Positions 57,652 to 64,000 of a DNA stretch of 64,000 nt are shown here, piece by piece (positions within the stretch are counted from its first letter, which is position 1; each line of letters begins with the position of its first letter). The notes below the pieces were generated by a model. That model was given only the letters and a program-made list of their open reading frames with translations. It searched no databases and was not told the origin of the DNA. Source of the stretch: an uncultured Burkholderiales bacterium (GTDB taxonomy: Bacteria; Pseudomonadota; Gammaproteobacteria; Burkholderiales; Burkholderiaceae_C); assembly GCA_903844385.1 (NCBI GenBank), contig CAIMTJ010000018.1:151820-215819 (forward strand), written 5' to 3'. The translations under genes and the position numbers were made by a program.

Positions 57652-58236
57652 ATGGCCAATCCTCACCTCACCTTGCCCAGCCAGCCGAGCGCATCGATTG
57701 TTGCGAGCCCTTGGATCGAGCGCTATGGGCATTTGCTACGCCCGGGCTCTCGGGTGTTGGATGTGGCATGCGGCAGCGGTCGACACATGAGGTGGTTACA
57801 CGACCACGGGCTTCAAGCGCTGGGGGTCGACCGTGACGCCCAGGCCGGCGTGGATTTGCAGGCCCTGGGGCTTGAGTTCCTTTTGGCCGATTTAGAACAA
57901 GAGCCGTGGCCATTTGCGCCCCAAAGCATGGACGCCGTCTTGGTCACCCATTATCTGTGGCGACCTTTGTGGAGCGACCTCAAAGCGGTCCTCAAACCCC
58001 ATGGATTGTTGATCTATGAAACCTTCAGCTCGGGCCACGAGGCCCTCGGGCGGCCCAAAAATCCGGATTTTTTGCTCCGCCCAGGCGAGCTATTGGAGGT
58101 CTTTGCAGACTTTCACATCATCGCATTTGAAGAGGGCTTGGAGCCCCACCCCCCGCGGCTACTCCAGCGCTTGGTGGCACAAAAACCCATGTCTTTCACC
58201 GAAAGACCCGCAACCGCGCTGAGGTCGTTAGAATGA
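57652..58236 (+). CDS. class I SAM-dependent methyltransferase
   Basis: 194 residues. Motif I SRVLDVACGSGRHMRWL with acidic Asp in GVDRDAQAG (motif II) and VLVTHYLWRPLWSDL (post motif). The fold is of the small TehB/UbiE-like type; the substrate cannot be deduced. Located 49 bp before dapA in the same orientation, so probably first in the dapA-bamC transcript. Confidence 0.88.
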   Translation: MANPHLTLPSQPSASIVASPWIERYGHLLRPGSRVLDVACGSGRHMRWLHDHGLQALGVDRDAQAGVDLQALGLEFLLADLEQEPWPFAPQSMDAVLVTHYLWRPLWSDLKAVLKPHGLLIYETFSSGHEALGRPKNPDFLLRPGELLEVFADFHIIAFEEGLEPHPPRLLQRLVAQKPMSFTERPATALRSLE

Positions 58237-58284
58237 CACCCTGGCAAGCGGAATTTCACCCCTTAATTTACCCACACAAACACC

Positions 58285-59166
58285 ATGGCACCTATTACTG
58301 GCAGTATCGTGGCATTGGTCACCCCCATGAACCCCGATGGCGCGGTGGACTACCCCACCTTGCGCAAACTCATCGATTGGCATATTGCTGAAGGGACCGA
58401 TTGCATCGGTGTGGTGGGCACCACAGGTGAGTCGCCCACAGTGAATGTGCAAGAGCATCGTGAAATCATCCGAGTCGCCGTGGAGCAATCCAATAACCGT
58501 GTGCCCATCATGGCCGGTTGCGGCGCCAATTCGACCAGTGAAGCCATTGATCTTGCCAAATTTGCCGCCCAAGTGGGCGCCCACTGCCAACTCCAAGTCG
58601 TGCCTTACTACAACAAACCGACCCAAGAAGGTCAGTACCAACACTTCAAAGCCATTGCGCAAGCCGTGGACCTGCCCATGGTGCTCTACAACGTGCCTGG
58701 GCGCACCGTGGCAGACATGCAGCACGATACGGTGATACGCCTGAGTGAGGTGCCCGGTATTGTGGGCATCAAGGAGGCGAGCGCCAACATCGAGCGCGCC
58801 CAATGGTTGATTCGTGAAACGCCCGAACATTTTGCAGTCTACTCTGGTGACGACCCCACCGCCGTGGCCTTGATGCTTTGTGGCGGACAGGGCAATGTGA
58901 GTGTGAGCGCCAACATTGCACCGCGATTGATGCATGAGTTGTGCATGGCCGCCATGCATGGCGATGTGAAAGCGGCGATGGACATTCAGTTCAAGTTGCT
59001 GCCCATCCATAAAAACCTCTTTCTCGAGGCCAACCCCATCCCGGTGAAATGGGCCATGGCTCGGCTTGGATTGTGCGGGCCCACACTTCGCTTGCCCATG
59101 ACGCCCCTGGCCTCCCAGTTTGAGTCGACGCTTGAGGCGGCTTTGCGTGAGAGTGGGTTGTTGTGA
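58285..59166 (+). CDS. dapA: 4-hydroxy-tetrahydrodipicolinate synthase
   Basis: 293-residue TIM barrel that condenses pyruvate with aspartate semialdehyde on the way to lysine and diaminopimelate. [11 protein letters not shown] (about 40-50, Thr pair), [14 protein letters not shown] and VLYNVPGRT (catalytic Tyr about 133), and [12 protein letters not shown] (Schiff-base Lys about 161) are intact. Followed by bamC, the usual Proteobacterial neighbour. Confidence 0.97.
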   Translation: MAPITGSIVALVTPMNPDGAVDYPTLRKLIDWHIAEGTDCIGVVGTTGESPTVNVQEHREIIRVAVEQSNNRVPIMAGCGANSTSEAIDLAKFAAQVGAHCQLQVVPYYNKPTQEGQYQHFKAIAQAVDLPMVLYNVPGRTVADMQHDTVIRLSEVPGIVGIKEASANIERAQWLIRETPEHFAVYSGDDPTAVALMLCGGQGNVSVSANIAPRLMHELCMAAMHGDVKAAMDIQFKLLPIHKNLFLEANPIPVKWAMARLGLCGPTLRLPMTPLASQFESTLEAALRESGLL

Positions 59167-59282
59167 CCACGCTCCTGTCCCGAGCCTAGACCTCGCCCAC
59201 CCAGCCCTTCATGTCAACACCGTTTGCACACCCCGTCTTGTCACCCCATTTGATGCGCCTTAACTCGGAACCCCTCCCACCC

Positions 59283-60389
59283 ATGAATAGCCTTTCTTTG
59301 ACCATGAAGCCCCGTGTTGTCGTTGTGCTTGCCGCTTTAGGGCTGATGAGCTCTTGTAGTCTGTTTGACAGCAACAAAGTCAACTACAAAGCACAAGTGA
59401 CCAAGCAGCCGATTGCACTGGAAGTGCCCCCGGACCTGAGCCAATTGAACCGCGAGACGCGCTACATGGTCCCTGGCAACTCGGTGAGTGCCAATGACTT
59501 GAACCAAGTTGTTCAACCCAAAAACACCATCGCTCCAATGCAACTGGCCGACATCCGAATGGAGCATTTGGGCTCACAGCATTGGCTGGTGATCAAGCGC
59601 CCCGCCACGAGCGTGTGGCCGGTGCTCAAAAAATTCTGGCTCGACAACGGCTTTGCCGTGACCACGGAAGACGCCAAAACTGGCTTCATTGAAACCGATT
59701 GGCTAGAAAACAAAAGCAATCTGCCGCAAGACTTTATCAGCCGCACCCTCAACAAATACCTCTCGAGCGCCATGAGCTCGGGCATTCGAGACAAATTCAT
59801 CACCCGACTCGAATCGGGTGAAAAGGAGGTCGAGATCACCATTGCCCACCGCTCCATTGAAGAAGTCTCCATCAACGCCATCGCGCCAGGCACGGCTTGG
59901 CGCTCCCGTCCCAAAGACCCCGAGGCAGAAAATGAGTACCTGCGCCGCTTGATGATCGCACTCGGTGCTCCCGAAATCCAAGCCCAGGAGATCATGGCCA
60001 AATCCCAAATGAGCGCCTCCCAGCGCGCTACCCTTGAGAGTTCTGCCACGAGTACGGGAATTGCTTACCAAGAAAACTTCGACACCGCTTGGCGCCGCGT
60101 GGGTGTGGCCTTGGACCGCTCTGGCTTTACGGTGGAAGACCGTGACCGCAAACTCGGTCTTTACTATGTGCGTTTTGTCGACCGCGCGCTCGATGGCAAA
60201 GAGCCCGGCTTCTTTAGCCGACTCTGGGGCTCAAGCGCAACCCCTGAAGGCCCACAACGCTATCGCCTCAAGCTTGAAGCCGTGAACGATCAGGCCAGTC
60301 GCATCTCCATCCTCAACGCAACAGGTGAGGCCGACCACTCAAATGCTGGCCAAAAAATCGCCCAACTCCTGGTCGACGAGTTGAAGTGA
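59283..60389 (+). CDS. bamC: outer membrane assembly lipoprotein BamC
   Basis: 368 residues from ATG 59283. Signal peptide ends in a lipobox LGLMSSCS (Cys about residue 25), so it is an outer-membrane lipoprotein of the Bam complex. The N-terminal conserved unstructured segment (VPPDLSQLNRETRYMVPG) is the part known to bind BamD, and two helix-grip domains follow (HWLVIKRPATSVWPVLKKFW and FDTAWRRVGVALDRSGF). The start could also be ATG 59304; a longer frame to 59211 has no signal. Confidence 0.93.
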   Translation: MNSLSLTMKPRVVVVLAALGLMSSCSLFDSNKVNYKAQVTKQPIALEVPPDLSQLNRETRYMVPGNSVSANDLNQVVQPKNTIAPMQLADIRMEHLGSQHWLVIKRPATSVWPVLKKFWLDNGFAVTTEDAKTGFIETDWLENKSNLPQDFISRTLNKYLSSAMSSGIRDKFITRLESGEKEVEITIAHRSIEEVSINAIAPGTAWRSRPKDPEAENEYLRRLMIALGAPEIQAQEIMAKSQMSASQRATLESSATSTGIAYQENFDTAWRRVGVALDRSGFTVEDRDRKLGLYYVRFVDRALDGKEPGFFSRLWGSSATPEGPQRYRLKLEAVNDQASRISILNATGEADHSNAGQKIAQLLVDELK

Positions 60390-60405
60390 CCTGGACGCCT
60401 TGGAG

Positions 60406-61191
60406 GTGTTGAGATTTAAAAATTTAGGCAGTGGCAGCGCTGGCAACGCGACTTTGGTTCAAGCGCAAAGTGGCAACACGACCACGCAGATCTTGATCGA
60501 TTGCGGCTTGTCCATGCCGGAGTTGAGTGCACGCTTGGCACTCATCGACCTGGGCTTGACGGACCTCGACGCCCTCTTCATCACCCACGAGCACACCGAC
60601 CATGTGGGGCATGCTCGTCAATTTGGCCTGAGAACGGGCAAACCCATTTGGTGCAGCCAAGGCACGCAACTGGCCAGTCAAACACAAGATTGGGGCTTGA
60701 GACCTGAGCAAATGTGTTGCGCAAGAGACGGTGAAGTGATCGAGGTTGGGGGCCTGGAGATCACGCCCTTCACCGTCCCCCATGACGCCCGAGAGCCCTT
60801 GCAAGTGTGCATGAGTGATGGCAACGTCAAACTCGGCTTGGTCACCGACTTGGGTCATGCCAGCGCTCATGTTTTGCAAAGTCTGCAAGGCTGCCACGCC
60901 CTGATCTTGGAGGCCAATCACGACCAAGACATGCTCAGGTTGTCGAAATATCCCTCGTTTTTAAAGTCCCGAATCTCCGGTCCCTTGGGGCACTTGTCCA
61001 ACCAGGCATCTGCCCAGTTGCTCCAAAACGTGATGCACGATCAATTAAAGACCGTGGTGGCGGCACATTTGAGTGAGAAGAACAACACGCCCGAATTGGT
61101 CGCGCAGGCCTTTGGCTCGGTGCTCAACTGCGCCGCCCACGACGTGATCATCGCCCATCAAGAGCATGGTACCGATTGGTGGATGGTTTAG
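60406..61191 (+). CDS. MBL fold metallo-hydrolase, YycJ/WalJ-like
   Basis: 261 residues, start taken as GTG 60406 (then LRFKNLGSGSAGNATLVQ, the family opening); TTG 60400 and TTG 60409 are alternatives and all overlap the GGAGG. Metal-ligand motif ITHEHTDHVGHARQF, VPHDAREP, TDLGHASAHV and AAHLSEKNNTPELVAQAF give the His/Asp set of a di-zinc beta-lactamase-fold hydrolase. The family is linked to DNA exonuclease-like activity and cell-wall coordination in Firmicutes; in Betaproteobacteria its role is untested. Ten bases after bamC, so in the same operon. Confidence 0.9.
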   Translation: MLRFKNLGSGSAGNATLVQAQSGNTTTQILIDCGLSMPELSARLALIDLGLTDLDALFITHEHTDHVGHARQFGLRTGKPIWCSQGTQLASQTQDWGLRPEQMCCARDGEVIEVGGLEITPFTVPHDAREPLQVCMSDGNVKLGLVTDLGHASAHVLQSLQGCHALILEANHDQDMLRLSKYPSFLKSRISGPLGHLSNQASAQLLQNVMHDQLKTVVAAHLSEKNNTPELVAQAFGSVLNCAAHDVIIAHQEHGTDWWMV

Positions 61192-61226
61192 CGTTGCACA
61201 GCCTGTACACAACGGCTCGGGGATCC

Positions 61227-61252
61227 AAAAAAAAAGCCACCCGAAGGTGGCT
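61227..61252 (-). terminator. terminator of the Ala/Pro-rich lipoprotein gene
   Basis: On the minus strand AGCCACC-TTCG-GGTGGCT is followed by nine or so T: a perfect stem with a stable UUCG tetraloop. Active only in the minus direction, 20 bp past the gene. Confidence 0.93.
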
Positions 61253-61271
61253 CAGATGCAGCAAGAAGGGA

Positions 61272-61490
61272 TTACTTCTTAACTTCAGCAGCAGGTGCAG
61301 CTGGAGCAGCAGGTGCAGCAGGAGCAGCAGGAGCGGCATCGGCAGCAGGTGCGGCAGGTGCAGCAGGAGCGGCATCGGCAGCAGGTGCAGCAGCAGGTGC
61401 TGGTGCAGCTTCAGGAGCTGGGGCATCTTTTTTACCACATGCAACCAAGGCAGCAGCTAAAAGAGTTGCCAATAGAAGAGTCTTTGTCAT
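61272..61490 (-). CDS. small Ala/Pro-rich lipoprotein
   Basis: 72 residues from ATG 61490 (AAAGGA eight bases upstream). Signal MTKTLLLATLLAAALVACGKK ends in a clear lipobox (LVAC), then the mature part is nothing but Ala/Pro/Asp repeats (AAPAAD, AAPAAPAAP) ending EVKK. Predicted to be lipid-anchored with a flexible, rod-like, polyproline-prone tail, perhaps a periplasmic spacer. A strong promoter-less reading is unlikely given its own terminator. Proteins of this kind are common in Comamonadaceae with no known function. Confidence 0.82.
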   Translation of the reverse strand: MTKTLLLATLLAAALVACGKKDAPAPEAAPAPAAAPAADAAPAAPAAPAADAAPAAPAAPAAPAAPAAEVKK

Positions 61491-61736
61491 GTCAGTTGTC
61501 CTTTGAAGGTAAGGTAGGGTTAACAATTTCCAGAAATTGCCACAAAATTTGATGTGACTGAGCTGTTGGTTTTTTTATCAAGCTCCATCAACTCAGCTCA
61601 CGATTATAGGGTAATTCCGTAACATTCTCAATGCACTGACAAACTATTGTCGAAACACGCCCGCTCGCGCACTGTAGGAGAACATCCGGCGGCGCATCCA
61701 CTCGGTAGTACTAGGGGGTGCAGGCCCTGCTCGTTT

Positions 61737-62990
61737 TCACACGCCCAAATGCAACCAACCCGAGTGCATCCATTGCGCGAGCAAGGCCAGCAAGTCGTCC
61801 AAGCGCTGCTCTAAACGCGCCGCCTTGTCGCGCTCAGTGGCAGACAAGGGCTTCGCACTCAGGGCTAAAAAGGGCGCGAAGCGCGTGGACGACAAGACAC
61901 GCTCATTGGCCAAACGCCGCAAGACCTTCGCCTCCAAACCACTCGCACCCACGCTCTCGGCGTTGATGAAAATTTGGGTGGCGTCATAGAGCATTTGCGT
62001 TTGACGATCCAGTCGCAATACCGCTTGAGATGGCTGGCGCACCCACTGGTGCAGCCGGGCCAAGCAAACGCTTGAGTCGCCCTGCATCGACGCTTGAAAC
62101 CAAACATGGTGTTTGGGCTCGGTCAAGGTCTCGCCCAAAGCGCGCTGAAAAAGCCGCTCATCCAGGGCCAAACGTTGGTAATTTTGATAGGCAAAGTTTT
62201 GTAAAGCCTTTGGAATTTCACCCGAATTGACGCTGGCCGTCTGCGCGGGGTCGGTATAAAAGGCCGATGAGGCGGTGGGGCCCTCGCCACAGTCGGCCAT
62301 GCAGGCCATCACCTCTTGCGCCAAGGCCACACCGCGCGGGCTCTTAAAGCCAATGGAGTAGGTCATGCATTCGCCTTTGGCAACGCCTTCATGGGCATAG
62401 CTCGGTGGCAGGTAGAGCATGTCTCCGGGCTCCAAGTCCCACTCCTGTTCAGGCTTGAAGCGGGCCAAAATTTTAAGCTCAGCGCCCTTGACAAGGGTGT
62501 GGTCCGTGTCTTGAGCGATGCGCCAGCGGCGCACGCCTTGGGCCTGCAATAAAAACACATCGTAGCTGTCAAAGTGCGGTCCCACGCCGCCTTGGTCACT
62601 GGCGTAAGAGATCATCAAGTCATCGAGCCGCACCCGAGGAATGAAGCTGAACTTTTCCATCAAGTCATGGGCTTTCGCGTCGTACAAATTCACCCCTTGA
62701 ACGAGCAAACTCCAGGCTTTTTGCGCCAAAGGCGGCAGGCTTTTGCGCCCAAAGGGCCCGCGCCTCAAAGTCCAACTGCGAGCAAGATTTTTGGGGCCCG
62801 ACTGGACCACCAATCTAGACTCTACCTCATCCCTTTGGGCCAGGGCAAAAAGCGCAGAACGCGTGAGCACGGCTTTAAAGCCTGGAATAGCGCCACGGAT
62901 CAGCAAGGGCTTTTTTTGCCAGTAATGGCGCATGAAATCCTCGGGGCTAATGCCGCCCAAAAGAGCACAGGGTTGGTCAAGAGGGGTCAT
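61737..62990 (-). CDS. roxA: cupin (JmjC-like) ribosomal protein L16 arginine hydroxylase
   Basis: 417 residues of the YcfD/RoxA type, a 2-oxoglutarate/Fe(II) oxygenase that hydroxylates an Arg of ribosomal protein L16. Seen: GPHFDSYDVFLLQ (His-x-Asp iron ligands), later YLPPSYAHEGVAKG (third His), SIGFKSP, and the C-terminal winged-helix dimer region. MTPLDQPCALLGGISPEDFMRHYWQKKP is the usual N-terminus. Substrate taken from the family. Divergent from the SlyD-like gene with about 60 bp between starts. Confidence 0.9.
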   Translation of the reverse strand: MTPLDQPCALLGGISPEDFMRHYWQKKPLLIRGAIPGFKAVLTRSALFALAQRDEVESRLVVQSGPKNLARSWTLRRGPFGRKSLPPLAQKAWSLLVQGVNLYDAKAHDLMEKFSFIPRVRLDDLMISYASDQGGVGPHFDSYDVFLLQAQGVRRWRIAQDTDHTLVKGAELKILARFKPEQEWDLEPGDMLYLPPSYAHEGVAKGECMTYSIGFKSPRGVALAQEVMACMADCGEGPTASSAFYTDPAQTASVNSGEIPKALQNFAYQNYQRLALDERLFQRALGETLTEPKHHVWFQASMQGDSSVCLARLHQWVRQPSQAVLRLDRQTQMLYDATQIFINAESVGASGLEAKVLRRLANERVLSSTRFAPFLALSAKPLSATERDKAARLEQRLDDLLALLAQWMHSGWLHLGV

Positions 62991-63051
62991 GTGAAGTCAG
63001 TCTCGGTTGAAAAAGGACAAGGGCGAGCACGAAATGCGACAATCGCTCACC

Positions 63052-63771
63052 ATGAACATCACTATACCTTGCGTGGTCGAATTGACCTGGACACTCAAAG
63101 ACACCTTGGGCTCGACCTTGGACGAGCTCCATGAAGGCGTTGAATTTTTTGTCGGTGGCCGAGATTTGCTCGCCAAAATCGAGCACGCCCTCTTGGGGCA
63201 GTCTGTCGGCGCCACATTGGATTTGCACTTGGAGCCTGAAGACGCTTTTGGTGACTACAACGAACAATTGGTGTTTTTGGAATCGCGCTCTCTCTTTCCA
63301 GCAGAGATCGAAGAAGGTCAATGCTTGGAAGGCTCTGCCTTGCCCAGCAACGGCTCGGCCCAAGCCCCCCAGGAGAATTTGTACACCATCACCGACATTT
63401 ACCCCGATCACGTGGTGCTCGACGGCAATCATCCCTTGTCGGGCATCGCCTTGAGGCTGCATTTGAAGGTGCATCGCGTGCGCGAGGCCACTGCTGCAGA
63501 GCTCGAAGCGGCGAGCATGGGCGTGGGATTTTTTTACTCGCCAGAGCTCGCTGTGTCCCCCTCGCGCGCGAAGTCTCTTGACGCATTCGAGCCCATGTCC
63601 GATAGCGACATCGCCCCGCTAGACCTCGCCCAAATCAACCCCGCCTTGGCCAAGCTTGATGAAATCTTCGACTTCGATGACGACGACGATGAAGACGCCG
63701 CCCCTGAAGACCCCAAGGGCACGAGCACGGGTGAGCCCAACAGCAACACCCACAAAAAGCGCCTACATTAA
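63052..63771 (+). CDS. SlyD-like FKBP-type peptidyl-prolyl isomerase
   Basis: 239 residues from ATG 63052 (MNITIPCVVELTWTLKDTLG); in-frame ATGs at 63007 and 63034 have no better support. FKBP core with an inserted IF-type flap: ELHEGVEFFVGGRDLLAKIEHALLGQSVG and LHLEPEDAFGDYNEQLVF. It lacks the His/Cys-rich metal tail of E. coli SlyD; instead the C-terminal 90 residues are extended and acidic (FDFDDDDDEDAAPEDP). Cytoplasmic chaperone/isomerase by family. Confidence 0.9.
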   Translation: MNITIPCVVELTWTLKDTLGSTLDELHEGVEFFVGGRDLLAKIEHALLGQSVGATLDLHLEPEDAFGDYNEQLVFLESRSLFPAEIEEGQCLEGSALPSNGSAQAPQENLYTITDIYPDHVVLDGNHPLSGIALRLHLKVHRVREATAAELEAASMGVGFFYSPELAVSPSRAKSLDAFEPMSDSDIAPLDLAQINPALAKLDEIFDFDDDDDEDAAPEDPKGTSTGEPNSNTHKKRLH

Positions 63772-63822
63772 CGCTTGGGATTGACGCTTGGGATTGACGC
63801 TTGGGTTTGACGCTTGGGATGA
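63771..63822 (+). repeat. 13-bp tandem repeat after slyD-like gene
   Basis: Four copies of ACGCTTGGGATTG (63771, 63784, 63797 with one change, 63810 with the last bases changed), starting at the stop codon. It is followed by AGCGCT-9-AGCGCT (63822-63843 region), a short inverted repeat. Likely a slippage-prone intergenic repeat. Confidence 0.85.
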
Positions 63823-63899
63823 GCGCTTTCAATGATAGCGCTTGGAGCCATCTCGCGCCTGACCCCGGGTGCGTTGGCCTCTCCCCCCCCTTTTTAGGC

Positions 63900-64000
63900 C
63901 TAAGCCTTGCCGGTGGAGCCGTAGCCGCCCTCGCCTCGAAGGCTCGAGCCTGTGAATGCGCTCACCACCTTAAACTGCGCTTGCACCACGGGCACGATCA
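63900..64000 (-). CDS. dut: dUTP diphosphatase, C-terminal 33 codons
   Basis: The minus strand at the right edge reads QAQFKVVSAFTGSSLRGEGGYGSTGKA then stop TAG. RGEGGYGSTG is the conserved motif V of trimeric dUTPases, which closes over the active site. The rest of the gene is beyond the window. The enzyme removes dUTP and supplies dUMP for thymidylate synthesis. Confidence 0.92.
   Translation of the reverse strand, partial: IVPVVQAQFKVVSAFTGSSLRGEGGYGSTGKA

Overview
The window looks like chromosomal DNA of a betaproteobacterium, most likely order Burkholderiales and close to Comamonadaceae (for example a Limnohabitans- or Rhodoferax-like freshwater organism). The basis is the protocatechuate 4,5-cleavage gene order hydratase-aldolase-PDC hydrolase-dioxygenase alpha/beta-CHMS dehydrogenase (as in the Comamonas pmd operon), three orphan Bug/TctC binding proteins, a phasin, a tandem cphA'/cphA pair, and an RpoD with a long Lys/Ala/Pro-rich N-terminus. 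Genus is inferred. I see no rRNA, tRNA, insertion sequence, prophage or CRISPR array.

Layout. 1-5 kb: NhaD-type antiporter (cut by the left edge) overlapping pncB, a nitroreductase, a histone-deacetylase-family hydrolase, a phasin with a clear terminator. 5-11.6 kb: patatin-like lipoprotein, then dnaG-rpoD, with a good sigma70 promoter for rpoD lying across the dnaG stop codon. 11.6-20.7 kb: two divergent hemerythrins around a perfect FNR box, a secreted Cys-rich unknown coupled to one of them, a 2043-aa TpsA-like exoprotein ending in 32 uninterrupted octapeptide repeats, and a universal stress protein behind a second perfect FNR box. 20.7-31.5 kb: one long minus-strand run, livHMGF - Bug receptor - ligJ - ligK - ligI - ligA - ligB - ligC - aldo/keto reductase, which would take up an aromatic or related acid and convert protocatechuate to pyruvate plus oxaloacetate. 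A short MetE-like methyltransferase diverges from it.

33-37 kb: grpE-dnaK-dnaJ with a consensus heat-shock (sigma32) promoter before grpE. 37-43.6 kb: a second, looser catabolic/transport island (two Bug receptors, a LigI-like amidohydrolase, an HpcH/HpaI aldolase, a LivK-like receptor, a MobA-like nucleotidyltransferase). 43.6-51.8 kb: a cyanophycin locus, with an ABC exporter and a DUF1854 protein divergent from cphA' and cphA. 51.8-64 kb: mostly housekeeping (adhesin-E-like protein, RidA, parC-parE, a methyltransferase, dapA-bamC-MBL hydrolase, a small Ala/Pro-rich lipoprotein, RoxA-type ribosomal oxygenase, SlyD-like isomerase, and the 3' end of dut at the right edge).

The most notable points are the FNR-box/hemerythrin/USP set, the octapeptide array in the TpsA-like protein, the ABC-DUF1854-CphA'-CphA locus in which CphA' has lost its Mur-ligase P-loop, and the hybrid Liv/Bug uptake arrangement on the protocatechuate operon. 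Apart from the housekeeping sigma factor RpoD I recognise no transcriptional regulator gene in the window.
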